From Paenibacillus pabuli (GTDB lineage: Bacteria > Bacillota > Bacilli > Paenibacillales > Paenibacillaceae), in contig NZ_JBDOIO010000004.1 of NCBI RefSeq assembly GCF_039831995.1, positions 186,001-250,000 of the forward strand: 64,000 bases of DNA. Reading direction: 5' to 3'. Every line of letters starts with the position of its first letter. Position 1 is the first letter of the stretch. Positions 55,405-64,000 of this stretch are shown in pieces. The notes below the pieces were generated by a model. That model saw nothing but the letters and a program-made list of their open reading frames with translations. It was not told where the DNA came from and did not search any database. A program made the translations under genes and the position numbers.

Positions 55405-57438
55405 ATGAACAATCATTCAAAAGAGAAGGATGAACTTACGGACAAAAGGCGTTTCAGTTACCGGATGAACGTATTTTTCTTCGCTTCCTTTGTTATTTTT
55501 AGCGTTATTATCGTACGACTGGCGTTTCTGCAATTCGTGGAAGGGCCTGAGCTCAGTCAGGAAGAAGCCAGTAACATTACCAAAGACGTACCGCTCGCTC
55601 CGGTGAGAGGAACCATCTATGATTCAACCGGTGAGGTGAAGCTGGCGTATTCCAAGCCGATTCAGTCCCTATACCTGACGCTTTATAAAAACTATGGGGA
55701 TGTGAACGGACAACCAAGTCCAAACTTCCCGGAAGCTCAGGATATTGCAACAAGGCTGCATGATGTGTTTGAACAGTACAAAACCAAGGAATCGGAGTCC
55801 CTTACCGTTGATCAGATTATTGAAGCGATGGACCTGAATTCCCGCAAGGCGAATGGTTTTATGCCTCGACTTATCAAGAGTGATCTGTCTGAGGAAGAAG
55901 TGGCATACTTCCTTCAGCATAAGGATGAATTCACAGGAATTCAGATTGTGGAAGAAAGTGTGCGTTACTATGATCCGGACACCGTGGCTGTTCAGACGAT
56001 CGGATATTTGAAAAAATTCAAAAGCTCCAAAACACTGGATAAATATAAAGAGGTTGATGAAGCGAACAAAACGCAAACGGATCCTGGACTGGTGTATACG
56101 GAAAACGAGTTTGTCGGATTTGACGGACTTGAACTGCAATACCAGGACATTCTGCGCGGAAAAAGCGGTTATAACTCCGTCGACGTGGATTTACGGAATT
56201 TGCCTGAGGGCGTCGCAGGATCTACTCCACCTGAGAAGGGCTATGACCTGATTACAAACATTAACAAAAACGTGCAGGTGAAGACCGAGCAGGCGATCCT
56301 GGATCAACTGAGCTGGCTGCATACGCATCCGGTTTCCGGCAGACTGCACCCCAATGCCAAGACAGGTTTTGCGGTAGCGATGGAAGTGGACACAGGAAAA
56401 ATTGTTGCATCAGCCAGTATGCCAGATTATGACACCAATGTTTGGAAAACGGGTGGGATAAGCACCGAAGATTACGATAGAATCAAATATATTTACCAGA
56501 ATGGTACGATTCGTGGTTTCCCGCCAGATGACTCCGGTAAACGGGCAGAATCAGTTGTATTGCTTGGTTCCACCATCAAACCTCTGAGTGTATTGATCGG
56601 TCTAAAGGAAGGTTTCTTCACTACTAATACCGTATATCCAGACAGGGGTTCTACAACTTTCGGTGGGGATAACCGCAGAGTACAGAACTCTTCCGGTCAC
56701 GTATACGGTCCGTTGACTCCACATGATGCGATTCGTCATTCCTCAAACGTGTTTATGATTGATGAAATCGGTAAGAAGTTATACTCGACGTATGGTGCAA
56801 AGGGCGTTGATGTATGGGATGAATACATGGAGCAATTCGGCCTTGGTGTACCTACAGAGGTAGATTTGCCTAATGAGCGGCCTGGTCTCAAAGAATACAG
56901 GGAAAGCTCCGAGAGTTCCTTGACCAAGTTGGTATATGCTTCCTTTGGTCAGCAAGGGAAATATACAACCATGCAGTTAGCACAGTACACCACAATGCTG
57001 GCCAACAAGGGTAAACGGATGCAACCGCAACTGGTGGATGAGATCCGAGATTCCGAGGGTAATGTTGTTGAGAAAGTGAAACCAAAAGTGCTAAGTACGG
57101 TCGATTTCAATGACGCTTATTGGAATGAGGTACAACGAGGCATGGCTACGGAGGTTACGGCATTTAGCGGCTTCCCTTATGATTTTGCCAGAAAAACAGG
57201 AACATCGACGCAGCTAGTCGGCGGAAAATTGGTCGACAACGGGGTATTTATCGCTTATGCGCCGCGGGAAAATCCAAAGCTGGCTGTAGCCGTGGTCATC
57301 CCTGAAGGGGGATTCGGTTCCAACAGTGCGGCTCCGGTTGCACGTGCGATCTTCGATGCGTATGACGAGGAGTTCGGTCTGGACGGTGTACCGAAGAAAG
57401 ATAAAACCGAAGAAACAGATGAGACAGCAACGCAGTAA
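55405..57438 (+). CDS. Class B penicillin-binding protein, tandem copy 1
   Basis: A 677-residue membrane-anchored transpeptidase that cross-links peptidoglycan. One helix (about 23-45) is followed by the PBP dimerisation domain (about 60-280) and a transpeptidase domain with STIK (about residue 390), SSN (about 447) and KTGT (about 596). It resembles the PBP2A/PbpH elongation type. The C-terminus is acidic. ATG 55405 is preceded by GAGGTAGG. It has its own terminator. Confidence 0.93.
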   Translation: MNNHSKEKDELTDKRRFSYRMNVFFFASFVIFSVIIVRLAFLQFVEGPELSQEEASNITKDVPLAPVRGTIYDSTGEVKLAYSKPIQSLYLTLYKNYGDVNGQPSPNFPEAQDIATRLHDVFEQYKTKESESLTVDQIIEAMDLNSRKANGFMPRLIKSDLSEEEVAYFLQHKDEFTGIQIVEESVRYYDPDTVAVQTIGYLKKFKSSKTLDKYKEVDEANKTQTDPGLVYTENEFVGFDGLELQYQDILRGKSGYNSVDVDLRNLPEGVAGSTPPEKGYDLITNINKNVQVKTEQAILDQLSWLHTHPVSGRLHPNAKTGFAVAMEVDTGKIVASASMPDYDTNVWKTGGISTEDYDRIKYIYQNGTIRGFPPDDSGKRAESVVLLGSTIKPLSVLIGLKEGFFTTNTVYPDRGSTTFGGDNRRVQNSSGHVYGPLTPHDAIRHSSNVFMIDEIGKKLYSTYGAKGVDVWDEYMEQFGLGVPTEVDLPNERPGLKEYRESSESSLTKLVYASFGQQGKYTTMQLAQYTTMLANKGKRMQPQLVDEIRDSEGNVVEKVKPKVLSTVDFNDAYWNEVQRGMATEVTAFSGFPYDFARKTGTSTQLVGGKLVDNGVFIAYAPRENPKLAVAVVIPEGGFGSNSAAPVARAIFDAYDEEFGLDGVPKKDKTEETDETATQ

Positions 57439-57448
57439 TTCATATCGT

Positions 57449-57481
57449 TAAGAAGAGGGCCCTTATGGGTCCTCTTCTTTT
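57449..57481 (+). terminator. Terminator after PBP copy 1
   Basis: AGAAGAGG...CCTCTTCT, continued inside by GGCCC/GGGTC pairing, then TTTT. The 266 bases before PBP copy 2 show no clear promoter. Confidence 0.85.
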
Positions 57482-57747
57482 GCTTAATGGAGTTAAGAAA
57501 TGGAACAGACATTTACATAATTCAGTGTAACTTCAGGGGTACGTAATACGTTTAATAAATTGAGTGGATAGATACACAATATTCCAGGTCAACAATGGAG
57601 AAGGGGTTGTCTCTAGTTTACGAAAATGTAACCAAAATTAGGAAGACGTGTTAATCAACCTTTGATAGACTTATAGTGGAGAATTTTTAGAGTTGTGCAT
57701 TTATTCAGACTGTTAATAACTATTTGATATAGAACGGAGAGGCTTAC

Positions 57748-59724
57748 ATGTTTAACCGATGGAGGAGCAAGAAAGCATCCGATGAGGATGCAGCTGTCAA
57801 CAAACCGTCTGCGGCAAGAATAAACCTGTTTTTTTTCGCTGCATTTGTCATCTTCAGTATTCTTATTTTCCGATTAGCTTTTGTGCAGTTTGTCGAGGGA
57901 CCTGAATTGACGTACATGGAAACGTCCCGTAATACAAAAGACATTCCTCTTGCACCTGTGCGTGGACCGATCTATGATGCCACGGGGGAAGTGGCGTTAG
58001 CGTACTCCGAGCCTGTGCAGTCTCTGTATGTATTGTTGTATGAAGACTACAGTAATGGTTCCCGGCAGGAAGAAGCTCAGAAACTGGCAGATGATCTGGC
58101 TGCGGTGTTCAAGGAGTTTAACCCTGGTGACAAGGAACAGCCGGACGCTGAGGAAATTATGAAGCGACTTGATCTGGATTACCAAAAGACACACGGGTAC
58201 ACACCAAGGTTGGTTAAATCCGATCTGAATACGAAAGAAATCGCTTATTTTATGGAGAAAAAGGCTGACTATCCAGGGGCTATGGTACTGGAAGAGAATA
58301 TAAGAAAATACGATCCTGACAGGGTTGCTGTTCAGGTGATTGGCTACACAAGAGAGTTCAAGGGTCAACAGAATAATCTGGATAAGTATAAAGAAATAAG
58401 TAAATCACTGGCAACGGAACGGGATCCAGGTCTCCGCTATACTCAGCAGGAAATGGTTGGAGTAGGTGGACTGGAATTTCAATATCAAGAGGAGCTCCGT
58501 GGACGTAGTGGCTACCAATCCATTGATATTAATGCAAGAAATTTGCCGGAAGGGACCATGGTGCAGACACCGCCCGAAAAAGGGTACAGCTTGGTATCAA
58601 CGATTAATAAGGAAATCCAGCTGGCAGCTCAGCAAGCGATTACAGATGAACTGCGCAAGCTGCCCAAAGCGATCACCGGGTATGCAGTTGCCATGGAAGT
58701 GGATACCGGGAATGTTGTTGCCATGGCCAGCATGCCGGACTATGATCCGAATGATTGGGATTATGACAAGATCAAATACGTGTACCGTAATGGGACGATT
58801 GCTTCCTTCCCGCCGAATGATTCCAAGCCCAGACATGCCGAATCCGTGGTCCTGCTTGGTTCTGTCATCAAGCCTCTTAGTGTACTTATCGGTCTGAAAG
58901 AGGGCTTATTTACAGCAGGCCAGACCTATTACGATCAGGGATATGCCATTCTGGGGAAAGACGGACGACAGGTGAGAAACTCCCACTCAGCCTTTAATGG
59001 TCATATCACTGCAAGACGCGCCATTGAGAAGTCTTCCAATGCATTTATGATTGATATGGTAGGCAAACGTTTGCTGAATAAATATGGCTCAGACAAAGGG
59101 ATTGATAAGTGGGACGAATACATGAAAGATTTCGGCTTGGGGGTCTCTACAGGCGTGGATCTGCCAGGAGAGTACCTGGGCACACTGGAATATAAAGATA
59201 AAGATGAATCTGCCTTGACACGTCTGGCGTTTGCCTCGTTTGGTCAACAAGCGAAGTACACGACACTTCAGCTCGCACAATATACCACGATGCTTGCCAA
59301 TAAGGGCAAACGGATGGAGCCTCATTTGGTGAAAGAAATCCGTGACGCAGAAGGCAATGTCGTTAAAAAAATTAAACCTAAAGTTTTAAACGAAGTGGAT
59401 TTTGCGGATGCATACTGGAATGAAGTACATCGCGGCATGGTCACAAAAGTAAGCTCGTTTGACGGATTCCCTTACGACTATGCCCGTAAAACAGGTACGT
59501 CCGAGCAGGGAACCGGACCGAATAAAAAGGAGAACGGTGTGTTTATCGCATTTGCACCGCGTGAGAATCCAAAACTGGCCATCGCGGTTGTTGTACCGGA
59601 AGGCGGATTCGGGTCTGTCAGTGCGTCCCCGATTGCACGCAAAATCTTCGATGCATACGATGAGGTGTACGGTCTGGACGGGACACCAAAAGGGAAAAAG
59701 GATCAGGAGAAGGACAAAGAGTAA
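57748..59724 (+). CDS. Class B penicillin-binding protein, tandem copy 2
   Basis: A 658-residue paralogue of the preceding gene with the same layout: a membrane helix (about 25-45), dimerisation domain, and transpeptidase motifs SVIK (about 371), SSN (about 430) and KTGT (about 581). Many blocks are shared exactly, e.g. FVEGPEL, VPEGGFGS and the AQYTTMLANKGKRM segment, but the dimerisation domains differ. It ends in a Lys-rich tail. ATG 57748 with GGAGAGG upstream. The pair probably arose by tandem duplication. Confidence 0.93.
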   Translation: MFNRWRSKKASDEDAAVNKPSAARINLFFFAAFVIFSILIFRLAFVQFVEGPELTYMETSRNTKDIPLAPVRGPIYDATGEVALAYSEPVQSLYVLLYEDYSNGSRQEEAQKLADDLAAVFKEFNPGDKEQPDAEEIMKRLDLDYQKTHGYTPRLVKSDLNTKEIAYFMEKKADYPGAMVLEENIRKYDPDRVAVQVIGYTREFKGQQNNLDKYKEISKSLATERDPGLRYTQQEMVGVGGLEFQYQEELRGRSGYQSIDINARNLPEGTMVQTPPEKGYSLVSTINKEIQLAAQQAITDELRKLPKAITGYAVAMEVDTGNVVAMASMPDYDPNDWDYDKIKYVYRNGTIASFPPNDSKPRHAESVVLLGSVIKPLSVLIGLKEGLFTAGQTYYDQGYAILGKDGRQVRNSHSAFNGHITARRAIEKSSNAFMIDMVGKRLLNKYGSDKGIDKWDEYMKDFGLGVSTGVDLPGEYLGTLEYKDKDESALTRLAFASFGQQAKYTTLQLAQYTTMLANKGKRMEPHLVKEIRDAEGNVVKKIKPKVLNEVDFADAYWNEVHRGMVTKVSSFDGFPYDYARKTGTSEQGTGPNKKENGVFIAFAPRENPKLAIAVVVPEGGFGSVSASPIARKIFDAYDEVYGLDGTPKGKKDQEKDKE

Positions 59725-59837
59725 AGCAAGATTTGAGGAGAGGTACCAAAGTAACGGAGATTAACACGTGCAGTGGGTTATTCCATATCATGATCCTGCA
59801 AAACAGCCAGTGAAAAGGCTGATATACGGAACCGGAC

Positions 59838-59867
59838 AGGCAAGGGAAATTATCCCTTGCCTTTTTA
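59838..59867 (+). terminator. Terminator after PBP copy 2
   Basis: AGGCAAGGG-aaattat-CCCTTGCCT with five T. Confidence 0.88.
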
Positions 59868-59884
59868 TTTTGCATCGGCTAAAA

Positions 59885-59900
59885 TTTGCACAAGGGAAAC
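59885..59900. promoter_or_regulatory. MntR-like operator upstream of mntABCD
   Basis: TTTGCACAAGGGAAAC matches the B. subtilis mnt operator TTTGCCTTAAGGAAAC (from memory) at 12 of 16 positions. It contains a possible -35 (TTGCAC), so binding would block the promoter. Confidence 0.6.
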
Positions 59901-59994
59901 ATTATTAGCTTAGTATAAAACTTAATACCTTGTACAACAAAATTAGGTATGGACAATTATGTTAGGAGAGGGAAAGGAGAGATTGGAGTTGTTA

Positions 59995-60942
59995 ATGGTG
60001 AAAATGAGGAGTATTCAAAGAGGGTTCATGACGCTCACGGCCATGGTTTTGGTTGTTGTATTGACAGCTTGCTCCAGTTCGGCAGACACGGGAAGCACTG
60101 AAGGGAAGATGCAGGTCACGGCAACCACAGGCATGATTGCAGATGTAGCACGTGAGATCGGAGGGGAATATGTTGACGTTACCGGGCTAATGGGTCCAGG
60201 CGTTGACCCCCACTTGTACAAGGCATCGCAAGGAGATATCCGCAAACTGGAGCAAGCCGAAGTCATTTTATATAACGGGCTGCATCTGGAAGGCAAAATG
60301 ACTGACATTTTGGAGAAGATGTCCAAGAGCAAAACGGTAACCGCCGTAACAGACGGCATTCCAGTAGACGAATTGCATTCGGGTCAGGAAACAGGCGGTA
60401 CGGAATATGATCCACACGTCTGGTTTGATGTAAGTCACTGGATGCATGCGGCCGAAGCCGTGCGCGATACGCTTGTGGAGGCGGATCCGGATCATGCTGA
60501 GGCCTACAAAACCCAGGCAGAAGCATATTTGGCGAAACTTGAGGAACTAGACAATGAAGTGAGGGAGAAGATCCAGGAGATCCCTGAAGCGAGCCGGGTA
60601 CTAGTTACAGCCCATGATGCTTTTGGATATTTTGGAGAAGCCTACGGCATGAAAGTGATGGGACTTCAAGGAATCAGTACAGCAGCCGAGTATGGAGCGA
60701 AGGATGTTAGTGAGCTGCGGGATTATCTCGTGGATAACAATATTAAGGCGGTATTTGTGGAATCCAGTGTGCCGGCTAAAGCGATGGAAGCGATTATTGC
60801 CGGAGCTGCCGAGAAAGGACATACGGTCAGCATTGGCGGCGAACTGTTCTCGGATGCCATGGGTGCTGAAGGAACAGAAGAAGGTACTTACATTGGCATG
60901 ATCCGCCACAATACCGAGACGATTGTTGAAGCACTGAAATAA
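59995..60942 (+). CDS. mntA: Manganese ABC transporter substrate-binding lipoprotein
   Basis: A 315-residue cluster A-I (TroA/ZnuA/MntA) binding lipoprotein. The signal peptide ends in lipobox LTAC (Cys about residue 26). Metal ligands are visible as His in DPHLYKAS, His in DPHVWFD, His in TAHDAFGYF and Asp in GGELFSDAMG. There is no long His-rich loop of the ZnuA kind. ATG 59995 is preferred, with GGAG 6 bases upstream; ATG 59959 opens the frame earlier. Mn rather than Zn is inferred from the MntR-like box and the mntABCD gene order. Confidence 0.85.
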   Translation: MVKMRSIQRGFMTLTAMVLVVVLTACSSSADTGSTEGKMQVTATTGMIADVAREIGGEYVDVTGLMGPGVDPHLYKASQGDIRKLEQAEVILYNGLHLEGKMTDILEKMSKSKTVTAVTDGIPVDELHSGQETGGTEYDPHVWFDVSHWMHAAEAVRDTLVEADPDHAEAYKTQAEAYLAKLEELDNEVREKIQEIPEASRVLVTAHDAFGYFGEAYGMKVMGLQGISTAAEYGAKDVSELRDYLVDNNIKAVFVESSVPAKAMEAIIAGAAEKGHTVSIGGELFSDAMGAEGTEEGTYIGMIRHNTETIVEALK

Positions 60943-60972
60943 TGATTTTATTCAGAGAGGAGTGGAAACAGC

Positions 60973-61794
60973 ATGAGCAAGACAACGTTATCTGAGAATA
61001 TGATTACATCTAAGAATCCAAATCACATGCAGGGAGCGCAGCCTATAACAGCTCCTCTTAGTGTCCGGGATCTGGCTGTGGCCTATCATAAAAAGCCAGT
61101 TCTCAGCGGGGTCTCCTTTGATATACCGGAAGGCCAGCTGATTGGCATTCTCGGTCCGAACGGGGCCGGGAAGTCTACCCTGATCAAGGCTGTACTCGGA
61201 CTGGTACCGAAAATGCACGGTGAGGTGCGGATTTTTGGTCAGTCCTATCGTGAGCAGCGGCGCCGGATCGGCTACGTTCCCCAGCGGGAATCAGTCGATT
61301 GGGATTTTCCAACCCATGCGCTGGATGTGGTGATGATGGGCAGGTACGGTCATCTGGGCTGGTTCCGTCGTCCAGGCAAGAAAGAACGGGATCTGGCTGC
61401 ACATTGCCTCGAACAAGTGGGAATGGGCGACTATATGTACCGTCAGATCAGCCAGCTGTCCGGCGGACAGCAGCAGCGAGTCTTTCTGGCCCGTGCACTG
61501 GTTCAGGATGCGGACCTGTATTTCATGGATGAGCCGTTTGCAGGGGTGGATGCCACAACGGAAAAGGCCATCATTTCCCTTTTGGAACAGCTGAAAAAGC
61601 AAGGGAAGACGGTACTCGTTGTTCATCACGATCTGGCAACGGTGGAGGAATATTTCGACTATGTGCTGCTGCTCAACGGGCGACTGGTTGCCGGCGGGCC
61701 GACAAGCGAAGTGTTTGTACCGGATACGCTGCAGGAAACCTACGGAGGCCGGATTGCGATGATCGGAAGCCGGACGGAGAAGGGCCAGGTGTAA
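60973..61794 (+). CDS. mntB: Manganese ABC transporter ATP-binding protein
   Basis: A 273-residue ATPase. Walker A is GPNGAGKST (about residue 62), the signature is LSGGQQQR (about 161), Walker B is LYFMDEP and the switch His is in VVHHDL. A 30-residue N-terminal extension precedes the core. It lies 30 bases after mntA and 2 bases before mntC. Confidence 0.93.
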   Translation: MSKTTLSENMITSKNPNHMQGAQPITAPLSVRDLAVAYHKKPVLSGVSFDIPEGQLIGILGPNGAGKSTLIKAVLGLVPKMHGEVRIFGQSYREQRRRIGYVPQRESVDWDFPTHALDVVMMGRYGHLGWFRRPGKKERDLAAHCLEQVGMGDYMYRQISQLSGGQQQRVFLARALVQDADLYFMDEPFAGVDATTEKAIISLLEQLKKQGKTVLVVHHDLATVEEYFDYVLLLNGRLVAGGPTSEVFVPDTLQETYGGRIAMIGSRTEKGQV

Positions 61795-61796
61795 CG

Positions 61797-62756
61797 ATGG
61801 GGAACTGGATCCTTTCCATTCTGTCTGACCCCAACACACGCTGGATTTTGCTTGGCTGTTTGTTGCTCGGGTTCAGTAGTGGCATTATTGGCTCATTTAC
61901 TTTTTTGCGCCGCCAAAGTTTGATGGGCGATACACTGGCACATGCGGCATTGCCAGGGATCTGTATTGCTTTTATGTTGACGGAAACCAAGTCCGTAGGT
62001 CTCTTTCTGTTTGGTGCACTCGTTGCAGGAATCATTGCTACCTTCGGGATATCATGGATCACCCGGTATTCACGAATTAAGCAGGATGCAGCGATGGGGA
62101 TTGTGCTGACGGTATTCTTTGGCATCGGTGTAGTCATGCTGACCCGCATCCAGCACGGGGCCAGCGGAAGCCAAAGCGGGCTTGATAAATATTTGTTTGG
62201 TCAGGCAGCCTCCATGGTGATGACGGATGTATACGTCATGGGCGGTGTCTGTCTCGTTTTACTCATTGCCTGTCTAGTATGGTTCAAGGAATTTAAGCTC
62301 GTAAGCTTTGACCCTGGATTTGCCCGGGGCATGGGGTTGCCTGTAGCGATGCTGGAACAGCTGATCTTGCTGCTGACAGTCATCGCGGTTGTAGCGGGAA
62401 TTCAGGCAGTCGGAGTCGTTCTCGTCGCTGCCTTGCTCGTAACACCCGCGGCAGCAGCGCGCTGCTGGACCGATTCACTTGCACTTATGGTGGTGCTTGC
62501 AGGCATATTCGGTGCTCTGAGTGGTGCCACAGGCACCATTTTCAGTACGTTCGTTCCTAATCTGCCAACAGGACCTGTGACAGTTCTTGCAGCTACGATA
62601 TTATTTGCCGGTTCGGCGCTGCTTGCACCGCGTCGGGGATTACTGGCTCGCCGTTTGCGAAGCATGCAGGCCAAATCGGCTTATCTTCGAGAAGAGCGTG
62701 CTACGCTGCAGACACTTTCCGCCCAAGGAACACAGCAGGAACGGGGGGAGTTGTAA
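61797..62756 (+). CDS. mntC: Manganese ABC transporter permease 1
   Basis: A 319-residue ABC-3 family permease with about eight or nine membrane helices and the family segment RRQSLMGDTLAHAALPGICIAF, which contacts the ATPase. It has a longer polar C-terminal tail than its partner (about 285-319). Its stop overlaps the mntD start by one base (TAATG). Confidence 0.92.
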   Translation: MGNWILSILSDPNTRWILLGCLLLGFSSGIIGSFTFLRRQSLMGDTLAHAALPGICIAFMLTETKSVGLFLFGALVAGIIATFGISWITRYSRIKQDAAMGIVLTVFFGIGVVMLTRIQHGASGSQSGLDKYLFGQAASMVMTDVYVMGGVCLVLLIACLVWFKEFKLVSFDPGFARGMGLPVAMLEQLILLLTVIAVVAGIQAVGVVLVAALLVTPAAAARCWTDSLALMVVLAGIFGALSGATGTIFSTFVPNLPTGPVTVLAATILFAGSALLAPRRGLLARRLRSMQAKSAYLREERATLQTLSAQGTQQERGEL

Positions 62757-63628
62757 TGGCTACATTTTGGATCATATTAACGGCGGTACTGGTTTCGTCT
62801 GCATGTGCTATTCTCGGCTGTTTCCTTATCCTGCGGCGAATGGCGCTGGTTGGGGATGCCATCAGCCATGCCGTGCTTCCCGGGATTGCCATTGCTTTTC
62901 TGTGGAGCGGTTCCAGGGATTCCTTATGGATGCTGCTCGGGGCCACAATTTTCGGCCTGTTAACGGTGTTCTTCATTCAAAGCCTGCAGGCCGGAGGGCT
63001 GTCTTCCGATGCATCCATTGGCATTGTATTCACGGCACTCTTTGCCGTTGGTGTCATTCTGATCAGTCTCAATGCCCAGCATATTGATCTGGATCTGGAC
63101 TGTGTGCTTTTTGGTGAGATCGCCTACGTACAGTGGGATACATTAACTCTTGGGGGCACCGATGTCGGGCCAAGGGCGGTTTGGATGCTGGGTATTACGC
63201 TGCTGGTCATCCTGGTTGTCATCGGACTGTTCTATAAACAGTTCAAACTGTGTGCCTTCGATCCGGCGCTGGCAGCTGCCTGCGGTATTCCGGTCGTATT
63301 GTTTCACTACCTGCTCATGGGGCTTGTTTCCATGACGTCCGTGGCTTCATTTGAAAGTGTGGGGTCCATACTCGTGGTGGGCATGTTGATTGTTCCAGCG
63401 GCGACAGCTTATCTGCTCACGGATCGTCTCGGTAGAATGATTCTGTACAGCGTACTGGTAGGTGCTGCTTCCTCGGTTGGAGGCTACATGATGGCTTATG
63501 CAATGGATGCTTCCATAGCAGGCTGCATGGTGGCGGTAGCTGGAATCCTATTTGTTTTGGCACTCTTGCTGTCTCCGAAGCATGGTATAATACTCCGCTA
63601 CGCTCGTCGTAAATTCGCCACACGTTAA
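62756..63628 (+). CDS. mntD: Manganese ABC transporter permease 2
   Basis: A 290-residue ABC-3 permease, homologous to mntC (ILRRMALVGDAISHAVLPGIAIAF), with about eight or nine helices. The two permeases form the membrane heterodimer with two MntB subunits. It starts at the TAATG overlap with mntC, with GGGGAG upstream. Confidence 0.92.
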   Translation: MATFWIILTAVLVSSACAILGCFLILRRMALVGDAISHAVLPGIAIAFLWSGSRDSLWMLLGATIFGLLTVFFIQSLQAGGLSSDASIGIVFTALFAVGVILISLNAQHIDLDLDCVLFGEIAYVQWDTLTLGGTDVGPRAVWMLGITLLVILVVIGLFYKQFKLCAFDPALAAACGIPVVLFHYLLMGLVSMTSVASFESVGSILVVGMLIVPAATAYLLTDRLGRMILYSVLVGAASSVGGYMMAYAMDASIAGCMVAVAGILFVLALLLSPKHGIILRYARRKFATR

Positions 63629-63639
63629 GAACTATATAC

Positions 63640-63668
63640 AAACCGTCTGCATACGCAGGCGGTTTTTG
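63640..63668 (+). terminator. Terminator of mntABCD
   Basis: AAACCGTCTGC pairs with GCAGGCGGTTT, then a short T run. Confidence 0.85.
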
Positions 63669-63816
63669 ACGTTTAGGATGAGTAGGATATCGGGTATGAC
63701 ATTCATATGGACGAGGATTTTCCTCGTTTTGGTCAAGCAGTTGAGTGCATATGATCTGGTCTCCCTTTAAATCGTTGTTTGGATTGATCGTTATTTTGTT
63801 GCATCTGGATGATCTG

Positions 63817-63825
63817 TGGTAAAAT
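63817..63825 (+). promoter_or_regulatory. Extended -10 promoter of the HAD gene
   Basis: TGG-TAAAAT. Behind it is a GC-rich imperfect stem (TCCGC/GCGGA near 63850-63877) ending in TCTTTTTG that could attenuate the transcript. The 309-base gap holds nothing else. Confidence 0.45.
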
Positions 63826-63937
63826 GTCGTTAGCTGTGACGTCCGGAGCGTCCGCCTCCTGCGGATACCGGGCGGTCTTTTTGTGAGAGTTTGGATAGGG
63901 ATATTTAGAGAGAGAGACAACTGAGGAGGAATACTGC

Positions 63938-64000
63938 ATGAGTGAACTTAAATACAAATTGCTGGCGCTGGACATGGACGGAACATTGCTCAACGATAAC
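63938..64000 (+). CDS. HAD-superfamily Cof-type phosphatase, 3' truncated by window edge
   Basis: The first 21 codons only. The HAD motif I, LLALDMDGTLL, holds the nucleophile Asp and the acid/base Asp. GAGGAGG lies 7-8 bases before ATG 63938. Substrate cannot be judged from the fragment. Confidence 0.85.
   Translation, partial: MSELKYKLLALDMDGTLLNDN

Noticed and set aside
57600..57660. Possible ECF-type promoter (TGTAAC ... CGTG) before PBP copy 2
   Set aside because: Spacing between the two elements is about 14 bases, shorter than the usual 16, so I do not call it.

Overview
The window is chromosomal DNA of a spore-forming Gram-positive bacterium. It is most likely a Paenibacillus: the 16S variable region after position 4335 resembles the P. 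amylolyticus/P. pabuli group as I remember it, and no database was searched. Sporulation genes (sspI, two alpha/beta SASP genes, yunB, lytH, ylbJ), a PerR regulator and several neighbourhoods known from Bacillus subtilis agree with this. I saw no prophage, insertion sequence, CRISPR array or obvious foreign island.

Layout. 1-3813: 5'-truncated perR, a membrane-anchored GH18 protein, ygzB and ygxA. 3814-10665: an rRNA operon with tandem promoters, 16S, 23S and 15 tRNA genes, but no 5S gene where one is expected. 10885-14285: a methyltransferase and a large membrane-bound AraC-type regulator. 14578-19812: an expanded Lia/Psp envelope-stress locus (LiaI-like, PspA, PspC, a second PspC, a second PspA, LiaF, LiaS, LiaR) preceded by three evenly spaced GAC-N4-GTC boxes. 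20034-25246: ywmB-like, a first zwf, doxX and prfC. 25457-29722: sspI, ktrC, a SpoU methyltransferase, an AraC regulator and an oxidoreductase. 30077-34016: an HxlR regulator diverging from a pentose-phosphate cassette, zwf (second copy)-gnd-tal. 34274-38703: yunB, lytH, lipA, yutD, nadF. 38809-44850: ylbJ, a 31-codon small ORF, a truncated globin, a DUF2225 protein, the yycC pair, pepF and an unknown gene. 44926-53459: two SASP genes, an epimerase, T-box-controlled trpS, yfhP, ctaB, sco, a toprim protein and an MFS carrier. 53676-59724: a membrane protein, a CvpA-like/transglutaminase fusion and two tandem class B PBPs. 59885-63628: mntABCD with an MntR-like box. The window ends inside a HAD phosphatase gene.

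How the parts fit. The Lia/Psp locus looks like a self-contained envelope-damage circuit: sensor, inhibitor and regulator genes lie behind an internal terminator, downstream of effector genes. The zwf-gnd-tal cassette gives the oxidative pentose-phosphate branch plus transaldolase. PerR and MntABCD are both manganese-linked but sit at opposite ends of the window. The 53.7-59.7 kb block suggests a cell-wall or envelope function.

The observations most worth following are the missing 5S gene, the doubled PspA/PspC locus with its box array, the 20-bp palindrome upstream of zwf-gnd-tal, the CvpA-like/transglutaminase fusion beside the PBPs, and two small genes with good signals (31 and 56 codons).
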